Positions 18,524 through 29,200 of a DNA stretch of 64,000 nucleotides are shown piece by piece. This DNA comes from JABDLO01 sp041749255 (GTDB lineage Bacteria; Bacteroidota; Bacteroidia; Chitinophagales; Saprospiraceae), in assembly GCA_041749255.1 (NCBI GenBank), contig JBGTBR010000039.1:1-64000 (forward strand), given 5' to 3'. The stretch's first letter is position 1, and every line of letters starts with the position of its first letter. Below the pieces are notes generated by a model. It was not told where the DNA came from. It saw nothing but the letters and a program-made list of their open reading frames with translations, and did no database searches. Position numbers and translations under genes: made by a program.

Positions 18524-18836
18524 TACCCCCCAATGCTTTGGAGGTAAAATATGAATAGCCCCGGATTTTAATCCGGGGTTTACTATTGAAATTGTCCCCC
18601 TGCCTGCCTTACGGTATTGTAGGATGATTTGGCCTTTAAAAACACGTACTCAAAGAGTGCAGAACTAAGAATAAATGAAACGCCCATGACGGGCTTGTAG
18701 ACACAAAGAAGTATGATTAAATAAAGCTCTGAAAGAGCTTAATATCAATAGCCCCGGGTGAAACCCGGGGTATGATATGATTCAGACATAGTTTTGGTGG
18801 GATTTTTGTCCCCAAAGCTTTGGGGACGCAAAAATC
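18524..18836. repeat. REP-like palindrome cluster (several hairpins)
   Basis: A run of GC-rich palindromes in otherwise AT-rich intergenic DNA. In order: an imperfect hairpin at about 18524-18545, CCCCGGATTTTAATCCGGGG at 18559-18578, ACTCAAAGAGT at 18648-18658, GCCCATGACGGGC at 18682-18694, AAGCTCTGAAAGAGCTT at 18724-18740, CCCCGGGTGAAACCCGGGG at 18752-18770 and GTCCCCAAAGCTTTGGGGAC at 18808-18827, the last inside GATTTTT/AAAAATC arms. Hairpins come in pairs joined by linkers such as AAAATATGAATAG or TTAATATCAATAG. This is the pattern of REP/BIME-type elements. The cluster probably also ends transcription from the SulP gene. Confidence 0.75.
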
Positions 18837-18874
18837 GTGACAAAACCATCCACCACCGAATTAAATTTAAACAC

Positions 18875-20293
18875 ATGAAATACCACCAATTATTATTACC
18901 CGCCTTCATACTTATTCTATTTTTCTCATGCAAAACCAATAGTAATCGCGATTATGGTTTTATAGAGGGTTTTGAATTTAATGAAAGGTTGGAGTACGGT
19001 TATGTAGATGTACCGGAAGACCACGATAATCCCTCGGGTAAGATGATAGAAATTGCGTGGGCTAAAATCCGCCCTGCAAATGGATCGGCAAACAAAAGTC
19101 CAATAATCTTTTTAACGGGCGGTCCCGGTGAGAACACACTCGACTACCTTCCTTACATGGTTGAATTTGCTGATAGTCTGGAACGCGAAGTAATCATGTA
19201 TGATCAAAGAGGTATTGGTTATTCTTCAGGATTGCCCAATTTTGCCTCTTTAATTCCGGAGATCTTAGGAAGCGATTACAATCAGAAAGAGGAGTTAGAA
19301 GTGATCAAAGATGTCTTAAAAGAGTATGCAGATTCCTGCAAAACTGAAGGTATCGGTCTTCATCATTATAATTCATTTCAAAATGCCAGAGATGCTGGAG
19401 TGATCATGCAGCATTTAGGCTATAAAAAATACAGTCTTGTAGGTGGTTCGTACGGCACAAGACTGGCCAGGGTCATTATAGATATGTTTCCTGAATGGAT
19501 AGAATCAGCTGTTTTAGACTCTCCTGCATTGTTTGAAAATGATTTTATACAGCCCAGGATTAAAAGTTATGCTCAGGCTCTTAATCTGGTTTTTCAGCAT
19601 TGTGAATCAGACCCATCATGTAGCAGAAAATACCCTGGCTTGAGAGATGATTATTGGGAAGGTGTACAGGCATTGGAGGACAGGCCTTTGGAAATAGATC
19701 TTGGAACAGGATCATTTATCCTAAACCCGCAGGATGCCATTTATCTTATCCGTTATCAACTGTACAGGGCAGACGCCATAGAGGCCGCTCCTTTATTAAT
19801 CCGTGGCATTAAAAACCGGGATACAAACATAGTGAAGGAAAAATTGGAAGCCATATTGCCCATGATGAGTAGTGGAAATTTTACCATGTTTTTAGCTACC
19901 GAAAGATTTGAATTTTATGACAAAAAAATAGACGATCAGCATCTCCAAACATTGTACAATGAATATGGCCATTTTCCGGCACCCTTGGGATTGATCCACT
20001 CTTTGTACCTGGCTGCCAGTGATTGGTTTGAAATTGAAGCTGATCCTTCAAAAAGGCAATTTTTCGACACGGAGGTTCCCGCATTGATCTATGTAAATAA
20101 ATACGATCCTGTGACGCCACCTTCCAATGGATATGCCATGGTGGAGCAAATGAAAAATGGATATCTCTTTGTTCTGGATGAAGGTGGTCATGGTCAGGGA
20201 AATCCGATTTGTAAATTGGCCGTTACGAAGGCATTTCTTAATAATCCCAAGCAAGTTCCTGATTCTGGTTGTCTGAATGTGGTAAATATGTAG
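18875..20293 (+). CDS. Alpha/beta-hydrolase lipoprotein, TAP-like peptidase family
   Basis: From ATG 18875 the product has 472 residues. I chose this start because the earlier in-frame ATG at 18794 would translate a REP palindrome, while 18875 opens directly on a lipoprotein signal (MKYHQLLLPAF...LFFSC). The hydrolase core shows FLTGGPGENTL (oxyanion region), MYDQRGIGYSSG, and the nucleophile elbow GGSYGTRLARV. The C-terminal segment IYVNKYDPVTPP and EGGHGQGNP supplies the acid and histidine, as in proline iminopeptidase and TAP-type tripeptidyl peptidases. It probably trims short peptides at the cell envelope. Confidence 0.85.
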   Translation: MKYHQLLLPAFILILFFSCKTNSNRDYGFIEGFEFNERLEYGYVDVPEDHDNPSGKMIEIAWAKIRPANGSANKSPIIFLTGGPGENTLDYLPYMVEFADSLEREVIMYDQRGIGYSSGLPNFASLIPEILGSDYNQKEELEVIKDVLKEYADSCKTEGIGLHHYNSFQNARDAGVIMQHLGYKKYSLVGGSYGTRLARVIIDMFPEWIESAVLDSPALFENDFIQPRIKSYAQALNLVFQHCESDPSCSRKYPGLRDDYWEGVQALEDRPLEIDLGTGSFILNPQDAIYLIRYQLYRADAIEAAPLLIRGIKNRDTNIVKEKLEAILPMMSSGNFTMFLATERFEFYDKKIDDQHLQTLYNEYGHFPAPLGLIHSLYLAASDWFEIEADPSKRQFFDTEVPALIYVNKYDPVTPPSNGYAMVEQMKNGYLFVLDEGGHGQGNPICKLAVTKAFLNNPKQVPDSGCLNVVNM

Positions 20294-20428
20294 TTAAAGT
20301 TGTACCATTACTTATGCAACTTAGGTTTTAATTTTTTTATGAATCTGTTCTATAAATACTAAAGTATTAGGCTTTCGGATTTTAATTCAATCATTTTACA
20401 TTTATATACAAGTGATTCATTCTTGATC

Positions 20429-20436
20429 TACTTTTG
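20429..20436 (+). promoter_or_regulatory. Possible -7 promoter element (TAnnTTTG)
   Basis: TACTTTTG matches the Bacteroidota -7 consensus TAnnTTTG and lies 34 bases before ATG 20471. I see no clear TTG -33 element at the usual distance, so this is a weak call. Confidence 0.3.
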
Positions 20437-20470
20437 CATTCTGAATTTTCAGGTATTAAATGAAGAAAGA

Positions 20471-21112
20471 ATGAGCGAAGAACCGCATTTAACCAATGTG
20501 AATCTAATCTACGAACACATTATTGATCAACTCCTGGATAAGGATTTTGCCATTGCTAACCTTTTCTTTGAAGCCCGTGTTTTGGATGGCTTATATGATA
20601 ATACGGTAAGAAATCTGGAAGAGGAGGAGTTTCGAAGAGCAGGTATTGGAAATATAGTCACCCATGAAATAAATAAAGAAATACGCAGGGATAAAATTCT
20701 CTGGCTTAATCCGCATACCAGCGATCCATATGAAAAGAGCTATCTGGATCGAGTCTGGGATTTTGCCCAATACATGAATAGAACTTGTTTTACAGGGAAC
20801 CAGACTATGGAATTTCATTATGCCTGCTACGAAACCGGGGCTTTCTACAAACGCCACATCGATCAGTTCAGATTAGATGACGCCAGATCATTCAGTCTTA
20901 TCACGTATCTCAATCGTAACTGGGAGAAGAAAGTTGGCGGAGAGCTTGTTCTATACCTTCCGGCAGAAGAAATCACCATACTTCCTGAGTTTGGGACGAC
21001 CGTATTTTTAAAAAGCGATAAAATCGAACACGAAGTTCTAACATCAGCCAGGATGAGGATGAGTATAACAGGTTGGTTAAAAACAGGTCAGATTAAGGGA
21101 CTTGTTGTCTAA
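20471..21112 (+). CDS. 2-oxoglutarate/Fe(II)-dependent dioxygenase (prolyl-hydroxylase-like)
   Basis: A 213-residue protein from ATG 20471; an earlier in-frame start at 20423 would precede a likely -7 box. The double-stranded beta-helix core has the iron ligands H129 and D131 (YKRHIDQF) and H187 (KIEHEVL), plus R196 in SARMRMSITGW for 2-oxoglutarate. GAFYKRHID and TYLNRNWEKKVGGELVLYLP are typical of the SM-20/Egl9/P4H branch. It probably hydroxylates a protein or peptide side chain in the cytosol. It is a single gene, convergent with the glycoside hydrolase gene. Confidence 0.85.
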   Translation: MSEEPHLTNVNLIYEHIIDQLLDKDFAIANLFFEARVLDGLYDNTVRNLEEEEFRRAGIGNIVTHEINKEIRRDKILWLNPHTSDPYEKSYLDRVWDFAQYMNRTCFTGNQTMEFHYACYETGAFYKRHIDQFRLDDARSFSLITYLNRNWEKKVGGELVLYLPAEEITILPEFGTTVFLKSDKIEHEVLTSARMRMSITGWLKTGQIKGLVV

Positions 21113-21136
21113 GAAATAACTGTGTCATTTCTCTTG

Positions 21137-23743
21137 TTATTTCAGATATATTTTTTGTATTCCAATGCCTTGTTGTTTTAATTTTTCCGTTTCATCCAAT
21201 CCGGGTCCCAAAGAGATTTGTACGCTTTCTAACTGTCTGATATCAAAGGGGATTGTTAATGCATGATCAAAATAATAAGGTAAAAAAGTCGGATAAGGAC
21301 GTGGAAGTAGAACCGTTTTTACCGGCTCTAAAGACTCCAGAGGCAAATAGTATTTTCCTACAGTTGTGTTCAATTCCAATAAACCTCCAAAAGAGGAGCC
21401 ATTATTCATGGTAAGGGCAACCTGAAATTTTGCCGAATTCCCGGTCAGTGACCTTCCTTCCAGAATAATATTTTTTTTATGGGTAAGGTCATTTTCCCTT
21501 CCCTGCATCTTATCAGAAATATTGAGTTTGAAAGAATAATCATAGATCTCAGGAGCATTCAAATTTTCAGAGTCCGGCATAAACAGATTGTCGATTACCA
21601 CCTGATATTCAGCACTTTGAGATATCGAGCCCGGCACCAATTTCAAAGTTCGTCGCCAGGGTCCCATCAGGTGGGGAACATCTGCATATGCATCGAATAA
21701 TTCGATGGAAAACTCGCCGGGAACTACTCGAATTTCATAAGCAGACCTATCGTAAAAATCCCAGTCTGAAGGTTTTCCCTTTTTGCCAGCCGGGTAAGTA
21801 GTATATGAACCTTCATGCTCATGAACTACAATCTGATACCTCACAAAACCATGGGTCATCTTGTCTTCCGGAATGGTGGCTGAATACTCATACCCTTTGT
21901 TTCGTTCCATTTTAAGGACTATTCCTCCATTGGCATTTTGAGCATGTACATGAATGGACTGGGGTGCTATTGGGGCGATGTATTGAATGGTAATGTTATG
22001 AGGTATTTTTTCTGACAATTCGGAAACCGGTTCATGGATAAAGTGGGGTTCTGTCACTGAAGACGCTGGCGCATACGTTTCTCCCAATGCACCATTTTTA
22101 AATATACCCAAATGTTGTACATCCCCAATCTTATTATGCGAGGTGAGGAGGTAAACTCCAGGCTTGATAGAAAAGGTATTTTCTTTGGCCTCGAAGTTTT
22201 TGTAAAAACCTTTATGGACAGGTGTTACGGAAAAACCTGTGTTTAAATCATTGAGAGATACAGTCATATCCCAGGAGCGGTGATGGATGACAGCCAGGGT
22301 TTGATCCGGGCTATTGTTGCCAAAAGGATTATCGATCCAAATGGCATCCGGCATAACTTCCAATCTCCAGATCCCTTCCTCTATTTTATCGAGGAAATAG
22401 GCTCCCATTCCATCGTATTGTACTACTGAAGAGTTTCCAAATCCCGCAATGAGGCTAAGGCTTTCTTCTTCAATGGGTTTACTGGATGTGTTATTGGTAT
22501 AGATAAACTTTTCAGCGGTATTGTACTCAGCCAGATCGTTAGGATAATCGATGCTCACTCCATAAAATGACTGATTGTCTGGATAAGTGCCCTGATTTTC
22601 ATAGAGGGGAAGATTTCTAAAGACTTCTCCACAGATCATTAAACTCAGGGCCTTTTGCGGAGTGTAAGCCAGATTCATATAATGGGTATTGTATTCGGTA
22701 TTAACATGACCCAAAAAGGTGGGATCATAAGAAAAATAGGTAGCCAATTGAATACCGGCTTCCCTAAAACTTCTGGCCATAGCAGGGTATATGTACGATC
22801 TTCCTATATCTGCGGCGTCGAATTCATATACGAGTTTGGCTCCTTTGTATTTTTTAATAATATCGTCAAAAACAATGTCGTAATGATTTACATTGGGCAG
22901 GTAATTTCCCTGCAGTTCTTTTTTGTACCCTAATCCGGTAGGATACCATTGAAAAGTCCCTCCCTGGATACCGGCTTCAAAATAGGCCTCAGCCAGATGT
23001 ACAGCATGGGTAACATTATAAAAAATGGGTTGAGTACTTCCCGACCTGCGTATGGCATTGACAAGACTTTTTATGTAGGTAGTCACTTTTCCGGCTTCTT
23101 CCCTGTGGTGGGGTTCATTACTGATTTCAACGGCCAATACGGTTTCATCATCTTTATAAGCCAATCCTGTATAGGGATTGACGTGGTTCATAAACTGAAA
23201 GAGGTAATTTTGTTGCGCCAGGATGGCAATGGGATCAGTCAGGCTGGCATTTTTGCCGTATTTGTGTGAAAACCCGGGTGTTTTTTCATCGGGTTCCGGC
23301 CATCCGTTGCCCCAAAAAGCTATGGGTGTAATGACAGAGCGAATACCCCTCTCTTTTAATTTATGAATCAGGTAATCGAATGCATCCAAATGCTCGTTAT
23401 TCAGTAAATTTCCCAGCGTATCGCTTATTTCCGTATCCCACACATGGACTCTGAAAAGATCAAATCCCAGCCGCGCAAAATGATAAACGTCGCCGTCCAT
23501 AGCTGATTTCACATCAATACCCATTTTTCGGGCAGACCTGTACGCATGGGCAAAAGGCACGGTGTAGTTCACTCCAAAACCTGTAATTTCTTCATCATTT
23601 TGAGTGTATCGCATGATGCCCTGTTCATCAACATACACATGGGTGTTATTTCTTTGAGACTCCAGGGCGGTGAAGCAGAAAAGTAGTGCGATCACCATTG
23701 AAAAAATCATGGGCGATGGGTTGATGTAAAATTGATATCTCAT
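21137..23743 (-). CDS. Secreted clan GH-A glycoside hydrolase (GH5-like)
   Basis: An 868-residue exported protein with a signal peptide in the first 30 residues; a second ATG at codon 12 could also be used. The (beta/alpha)8 domain covers roughly residues 50-400. The acid/base is E210 in VEISNEPHH and the likely nucleophile is E307 in KLVYEFDAADIG, as in clan GH-A. The VHVWDTEISD segment near residue 100 fits the same fold. Residues 430-560 look like an all-beta accessory domain, and the last 300 residues form further beta-sandwich regions. It probably cleaves a beta-linked glycan outside the cell. The exact family and substrate are not certain. No Sus-type genes lie next to it. Confidence 0.75.
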   Translation of the reverse strand: MRYQFYINPSPMIFSMVIALLFCFTALESQRNNTHVYVDEQGIMRYTQNDEEITGFGVNYTVPFAHAYRSARKMGIDVKSAMDGDVYHFARLGFDLFRVHVWDTEISDTLGNLLNNEHLDAFDYLIHKLKERGIRSVITPIAFWGNGWPEPDEKTPGFSHKYGKNASLTDPIAILAQQNYLFQFMNHVNPYTGLAYKDDETVLAVEISNEPHHREEAGKVTTYIKSLVNAIRRSGSTQPIFYNVTHAVHLAEAYFEAGIQGGTFQWYPTGLGYKKELQGNYLPNVNHYDIVFDDIIKKYKGAKLVYEFDAADIGRSYIYPAMARSFREAGIQLATYFSYDPTFLGHVNTEYNTHYMNLAYTPQKALSLMICGEVFRNLPLYENQGTYPDNQSFYGVSIDYPNDLAEYNTAEKFIYTNNTSSKPIEEESLSLIAGFGNSSVVQYDGMGAYFLDKIEEGIWRLEVMPDAIWIDNPFGNNSPDQTLAVIHHRSWDMTVSLNDLNTGFSVTPVHKGFYKNFEAKENTFSIKPGVYLLTSHNKIGDVQHLGIFKNGALGETYAPASSVTEPHFIHEPVSELSEKIPHNITIQYIAPIAPQSIHVHAQNANGGIVLKMERNKGYEYSATIPEDKMTHGFVRYQIVVHEHEGSYTTYPAGKKGKPSDWDFYDRSAYEIRVVPGEFSIELFDAYADVPHLMGPWRRTLKLVPGSISQSAEYQVVIDNLFMPDSENLNAPEIYDYSFKLNISDKMQGRENDLTHKKNIILEGRSLTGNSAKFQVALTMNNGSSFGGLLELNTTVGKYYLPLESLEPVKTVLLPRPYPTFLPYYFDHALTIPFDIRQLESVQISLGPGLDETEKLKQQGIGIQKIYLK

Positions 23744-23863
23744 TTTATTTTTTTATTTTAATTCAAGAGTTACATAAAGTATGTATTTATAATTGACCTT
23801 GCAATGTTTATGTTCGGAATTTTTTTAGACGATTTGATTTCTTAAACACAAATTCATCTCAAA

Positions 23864-23910
23864 AATCCGGGGCTATTCATTTTTAACCCTTTCAGGGTAA
23901 TAGCTCCAAA
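23864..23910 (-). repeat. REP-like element, partial
   Basis: Read on the minus strand: GAGCTATT, hairpin ACCCTGAAAGGGT (23886-23898), linker TAAAAATGAATAG, then CCCCGGAT without its second arm. It has the same order as the paired-hairpin elements at 18.5 and 59.1 kb, but the second hairpin is truncated. Confidence 0.6.
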
Positions 23911-23941
23911 AAAGAAATAATAATTTTAAAAATTTTAAAAT

Positions 23942-24733
23942 TCAGGTATTAGAAAACAGGAATGCTGCCAGGCTATCCCACAGAGGATGGAAAGGCATGG
24001 TATAAAAAAGGAATATCCCCAGTATATGAATGGTAATCACCGTTATTGTAGGCCAGAGGGGAAGATTCCGAATTCGGTGAAAGACAAACAGGCCACTGAA
24101 TACAATAAATATAACTCCAAATGTAAAATTTTCCGCAAAGACATTGAATTTCCATCCCAGTACATTATAGATATGCCAAAGTAACCGGTCTCCTGCTGGG
24201 CCAAGAATTGTTAGGGATGCGGCTAACATAAAAGTGGCATGGGCATAGGTTTTCTTTCGATAGCTAATACCAAGCATATAATACAAAAACAACCAGATGA
24301 AATATACACTACCGATTACTGTGAAGTCTGCAGCTTTGGTGAGTTGTGATTCTCCTTCGGGATAATATTCCGGTGGAGCCACAATGTCTCCTCCAAGTAC
24401 TCGCAAAAAGCCATTGCGCAATACAAAATAGCCAACGAAGAAAATGCAAGGCACCAATATATAACTCAGCTTACCAGTGAATCTGTGCCATTTGTAATTG
24501 TTCTTTTTTATAAGCCATGTTTGAATGACCACCATCAGTAACCACAAAGTCATAAGGGCGCTATGTATATGTATAACCACAGGTGCACGTAAGGTTGAAT
24601 AATAAGATGGATAAAAACCCATGAATGCAATAGGAATAAGTAAAAGCAGAGCCCAGCTTGTATAAGGTAGCAGTACTTTGTCGATGGTATTTGGTGTTTT
24701 ACCTTGTTGGTTCTTGAAAGTCTGCCAATTCAT
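23942..24733 (-). CDS. Multi-pass membrane protein of unknown function
   Basis: A 263-residue protein with about seven hydrophobic segments: LLPYTSWALLLLIPIAFMGF near residue 22, then VIHIHSALMTLWLLMVVIQ, KLSYILVPCIFFVGYFVL and later ones. The conserved-looking HIHSALMTLW and KWHRFTGKLSY motifs contain histidines within or next to helices, which recalls haem- or cofactor-binding membrane domains of the DUF2306/DUF420 kind. I cannot assign it firmly. It is transcribed alone; REP DNA lies just downstream. Confidence 0.6.
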   Translation of the reverse strand: MNWQTFKNQQGKTPNTIDKVLLPYTSWALLLLIPIAFMGFYPSYYSTLRAPVVIHIHSALMTLWLLMVVIQTWLIKKNNYKWHRFTGKLSYILVPCIFFVGYFVLRNGFLRVLGGDIVAPPEYYPEGESQLTKAADFTVIGSVYFIWLFLYYMLGISYRKKTYAHATFMLAASLTILGPAGDRLLWHIYNVLGWKFNVFAENFTFGVIFIVFSGLFVFHRIRNLPLWPTITVITIHILGIFLFYTMPFHPLWDSLAAFLFSNT

Positions 24734-24930
24734 TTTATAAAGTGCTTTGTCGCCCGGATATATTAAAGTCCCCAGGATAAATCCGAAATATACATCTTCA
24801 ATACTTAGTTTGATTTTATAAGTGACTTAAATATAAGACAAAAATAATTACACCATCACTTCATATTTTATGGTAGTTATAGTTTATTGAAAATGAAAAT
24901 CATGCAAGTCTTGTATTTAATTTTTATGTG

Positions 24931-25296
24931 TTAAATGGATTTTTCAGACTCTCTGAACAGCAAAAACAAAACTGCCAGTATCAATACACTGTATTCAATA
25001 CCTCCTGAACCATGACCTACAACAAACCAACCCTTCGATAAATGTACCATAGCTATACCTCCGCAAATTACCAATGCATGGAATATACAACAGTACCTGA
25101 CAAACTTACCCAATACCAATAAGCTGCCACTTATGATTTCACCTATGGTTACCATCCAGGCCAGAGCGAGTCCAAAAGGTAAACCCGAACTTGAAAGAAA
25201 TTGACCAAAACCGGGAATAGATTGATAATAAAATCTTGCGAGACCATGGGAAATGAATATGACCCCTATGGTAATTCTGATAATTGTCATTGCCAT
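24931..25296 (-). CDS. DoxX-family membrane protein
   Basis: A 121-residue protein with four hydrophobic segments and the DoxX pattern: RITIGVIFISHGLARF at the start, GLPFGLALAWMVTIGEIISG in the second helix region and a final LILAVLFLLFRESEK. DoxX proteins are small membrane proteins linked to quinol oxidation or oxidative stress in some bacteria, but most are uncharacterised. The gene lies 93 bases downstream of the DinB-like gene on the same strand, and the two may be co-transcribed. Confidence 0.85.
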   Translation of the reverse strand: MAMTIIRITIGVIFISHGLARFYYQSIPGFGQFLSSSGLPFGLALAWMVTIGEIISGSLLVLGKFVRYCCIFHALVICGGIAMVHLSKGWFVVGHGSGGIEYSVLILAVLFLLFRESEKSI

Positions 25297-25389
25297 GATT
25301 TCTGAACGAATTTAGTCATTTCGAAAAGGATCATTATGAAGTTTCTTTTTTCTGTACTGTGAGCGAACATGACTTTTCTCATCGCCAAT

Positions 25390-25881
25390 TTATAGATTTT
25401 CTTTGGTTTGAGAAACCCATCGCGGTGCCTTGTCCATTCCTTGTCGTAAAAGTAAATTGAGTTGTCCTGCATGATGTTGAACATGCCGCATGTTGTAAAG
25501 TAAAATTTCGATAACCGAAATATTTCTATACTTGTTTACCCAACGATGGTTTGCGTTTTCATCCGTCAAACTGGCAATTAAATCATGGCATTTGCTCTTA
25601 TTGTGACCCAGGTAAGACAACAATTCTTCTTTAGTGTAGACTCTGTCGGGCATTACGCCTGAAGGATCCAACTCAGAAAGTGTAAAAGGAGATGGTGGAA
25701 CAAACCTATCTACATCAAGGGTCAGATAATAATCCAAAAAGAATAAACAGTGATATGCGTTATACCAAAATTTTTTGTCGTTGTCCCATAATTCGTCTGA
25801 GCATTGTGAAATGGCATTTCCAAGCATGTCAATACTGGCTCCGAATTGTTTCCATAATGATTCTTTAAACGCTTTGTCCAT
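25390..25881 (-). CDS. DinB-like four-helix-bundle protein
   Basis: A 163-residue protein with the DinB/YfiT metal-site layout: NAYHCLFFLDYYL with a histidine near residue 43, and NMRHVQHHAGQLNLLLRQ near residues 129-146 supplying the two C-terminal histidines. Family members are putative metal-dependent transferases, often for bacillithiol or similar thiols, and many have no known reaction. The C-terminal RWVSQTKENL is usual for the family. The DoxX gene follows on the same strand. Confidence 0.85.
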   Translation of the reverse strand: MDKAFKESLWKQFGASIDMLGNAISQCSDELWDNDKKFWYNAYHCLFFLDYYLTLDVDRFVPPSPFTLSELDPSGVMPDRVYTKEELLSYLGHNKSKCHDLIASLTDENANHRWVNKYRNISVIEILLYNMRHVQHHAGQLNLLLRQGMDKAPRWVSQTKENL

Positions 25882-26200
25882 AAGTTTTTTATAAAGTGTA
25901 TTAAGTTACTGAAAAATGGGATGATTTGTATGCATTAACTTCTACTGTCCAGGTAAAGTTATAATTATTTATTTCAATTTTCATGTCGAAGTTTTTTTCC
26001 GGAAAGCTCCATACACTTATAATTATATAGGGGCAGTTTTCACATTTCTTTGCTTTTAATATTTTTCAAATGTTACTTTAGCTCATTCCACAACAAATTG
26101 ATTGATATTTTGGCACTGAATTTTATGCATTGGAGTTCGTCTGTTTGATGGACTTCTTACTTACACTTGATGGATTATTCCGGGAGTACGAAGGGGGATT
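25882..26200. other. Intergenic stretch, no gene seen
   Basis: About 320 bases between the DinB-like gene and the terminator after the CHRD gene. I see no open frame of note on either strand and no clear repeat. Confidence 0.5.
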
Positions 26201-26243
26201 TAAAAACAAAAACACAACCATGACCTGATATCATGGTTGTGTT
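26201..26243 (-). terminator. Rho-independent terminator after the CHRD gene
   Basis: AACACAACCATGA at 26211-26223 pairs perfectly with TCATGGTTGTGTT at 26231-26243 around a seven-base loop. Read on the minus strand the hairpin is followed by a TTTTTGTTTTT tract, 28 bases past the stop codon. Confidence 0.85.
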
Positions 26244-26270
26244 AGTACAAGAAAAACTAATTGCTTTTTA

Positions 26271-29200
26271 TTATTGAATCAGTAACCTTTTCATGGGTAG
26301 TATACCCTTTCCTGTGTTGGCTGTAATGAAATACATACCTTTATTGAGCCTGGATACATCCAGTGTATGCGATTCAGTACCTTGATTGATCCTGACATTT
26401 CTGCTGTCCACCAATTGTCCCATTTGATTCATGATAATGATAGAGCCATTTGAGCTCTCTGTGGAGGTGATTTCAATATTTACTGGTGACCCATTACTCA
26501 AATTAGGATAGATATTAAATTGGGTTTTCTCACCTTGATCATCTATTATATTGGCATTGGCGTCAATGAGAAATAAGACTCTTGCCGCTTCTCCTACAGT
26601 TAGATTTGAACCATCTCTGGTAATCACACGGTGAAAGAATGTTGACGTATCTTTTTCCATAAATTGATTGGAATCTATCAACGCCATCACATCATTTACA
26701 GAAATATTGATGGTGGTTTCTGCACCAGCATCAACACTAAATAATAGCATATCAAAACTTGCATCTGATGAAATCTGCCACATGTACGTTACCACATCAC
26801 CATTGGGATCTCCTGCTTCAGACCAGTTGACAGTAATAGAGTCACCAACGACATCTTTGAAGTCAATGATGGACATATCCAAAGGAGATTCTATTTCAGC
26901 AGCATCTGGGAACAGATTGACTTCCCTTAATATCTGTCCTCTGATTTCGCCGGATTGATGCGAAGTAGTATGGATATTTACATACAATCCCCCATTGCGC
27001 AAATCAGCCAATTGCTCATCTTCAAGAACAAATACGTTTTCATTAGCGGGGAAAAATCCACTCTTATCATCTTCGTTGGTGGAGGCGTTGAGATGGAAAG
27101 AAATTCCGCCGTTCATCCCATTCATTCCATTGTGAACATGTGCACCACCGGCCACATTTCTGTCAAATTCACTGCTTAGGTTATTAAAACTTCCACTTAC
27201 CACCAAAGAGTTGCCGGTTAATTCAAACTTAAGACCCCCAAATGCTTCAGAATGGACGGCTGGTACTTCGTTGGCTCCTGCAAGACTGGTATGAAAATAG
27301 GTGAGAGCTACAGGCATGACCTGGCCTCGAATTTCTCCTGAAGAATGTCCGGAGGTATGGATGTTGGTATAAATTCTTCTTTCCCAAATGAGCTGAGTTA
27401 ACTCATCTGACAGCTCTAAATTATTGTTTCCAGGAGTAATTTGACCCGAAAGCAGATCCGCCGAAGGTGTTACCTGAAGCATTACTTCGATGCCTCCATC
27501 ACTTCCTGCAAATCCTCTGTGAAGATGTGCTCCGCCGGCAACGTTGGCATCAAAAGCCGTTTCCAAAGAAAATGATCCAGCGGCTTTGATGCTCCCGGGA
27601 TTGACTTCATAAGCTACAAATCCACGTGAGTCAACATTAACGGATGCAGATTCCGAAGCTCCTGACAAGGGAGTCATGAAGTAAGTAGCTGCTTCAAATA
27701 AAAGATTACCTCTTAATTCACCCGAAGGATTATCTACTGTATGAATGTTTACATACACCTCTCTTCCTCTCATTGATTCCAGGTTTTCAGAAGAAAATTC
27801 AATTGTATTATCCATCGGTTCAAAGGTTCCGCTTCTTAGACCATTATTAAAATTAGCGACCAGTCCATGAAGAATGCCACCATTACTACCAGGTAATCCA
27901 AAATGAAGATGTGCTCCTCTGGCTATATCTGCATTGAAATCACTTTCAAGGTCATTAAAAGATCCTGTTATGATAACCTGGTTGCCAGATATTTCTGCAA
28001 AAGCAGCCCCATGAGCCCCCGATATAACATTCGGAATTTCCTGGCTACCTGTTAACAAAGCATTTAACACGATTTGACTTTCAGGTAATAATTGTCCTCT
28101 TATTTCTCCTGCCTGATTTTCTTCAGTATGAATATTTACATACATACCTCTGCTTAACAGGGTTTCAATCTGATCCATGGTCAAGGAAAACATATTGTCG
28201 GAGGCTTCAAATGAGCCTGCAAGACCTTCTGCATCCATTGTGGCAACTAAAGGAAAGGCTATTCCACCGTTTTGGCCTGCTTTGCCTATATGTATATGGG
28301 CACCTCCGGCCACATTGGGATCGAATGCACTTTCAAGACCTGAAAAACTACCAGATACTATGAGCTTATCCCCTTTTACTTCAGCTATGACTTGTCCTGA
28401 AGCCATACTGGTGACAAAAGGAAATTCGTTACTACCCGATAAGTGGGCTCTGTATCGAACATCAACCATACCGGTTACCTGACCTCTTAATTCACCTGAA
28501 GGGTGGGCGGTTGTATGAATATTGGCGTAAAATTCCCTGGCCATCAGTTTGTTTTTTTGATTCTCATCGAGAATGAATGTATTTTTCTCAGCAGTGAATA
28601 CCCCGCTTTTTAAATCATTACTCACGTCTGCGTCAAGCAATAAAGCTATACCTCCATTGGTTCCGGCTAGTGCAACATGTATATGTGCTCCCCCTGCAAC
28701 ATTGGCGTCAAAATCCCCTTCTAAATTTGAAAATGATCCTGAGAAACTGATTGTGTCCCCCTTTATATCAGCCACAAGAGCACCAGAGGCTCCCGTCATA
28801 ATGGAAGGCACTTCATTCATCCCGGAAAGATTGGTTGAAAAATACGAATCAGATGCAGGTAAGAGTTGTCCTCTGATCTCGCCTCCGCCAAATTGCGTAG
28901 TATGTATATTTATATATAATTGTCTTTTATGTAGCAGTTCAACCTGTTCATTTGTTAACTCAAATGTATTGGAGGCTAATTCTAAAGTGCCACCGGACTG
29001 ATCTTCATTTTCAGTAACGGTGAGGATAATTTCTATAGGACCATTTTGACCGGCAAAACCTCTATGTATATGAGCACCTTGTGCTATGGAAAAGTCCACT
29101 GGTGCAAGTAACTTGTTATATGCACCGTTTAAAGTCAGTTTATTTCCCGATAAACTGGCGGTGACAGTTCCACTGGCTGTGGTTGCAACCGGCAATACTT

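Noticed and set aside
25287..25484. 65-codon frame overlapping the DinB-like gene on the same strand
   Set aside because: It lies in another frame over the end of the DinB-like gene, has no family and would break a better supported gene.
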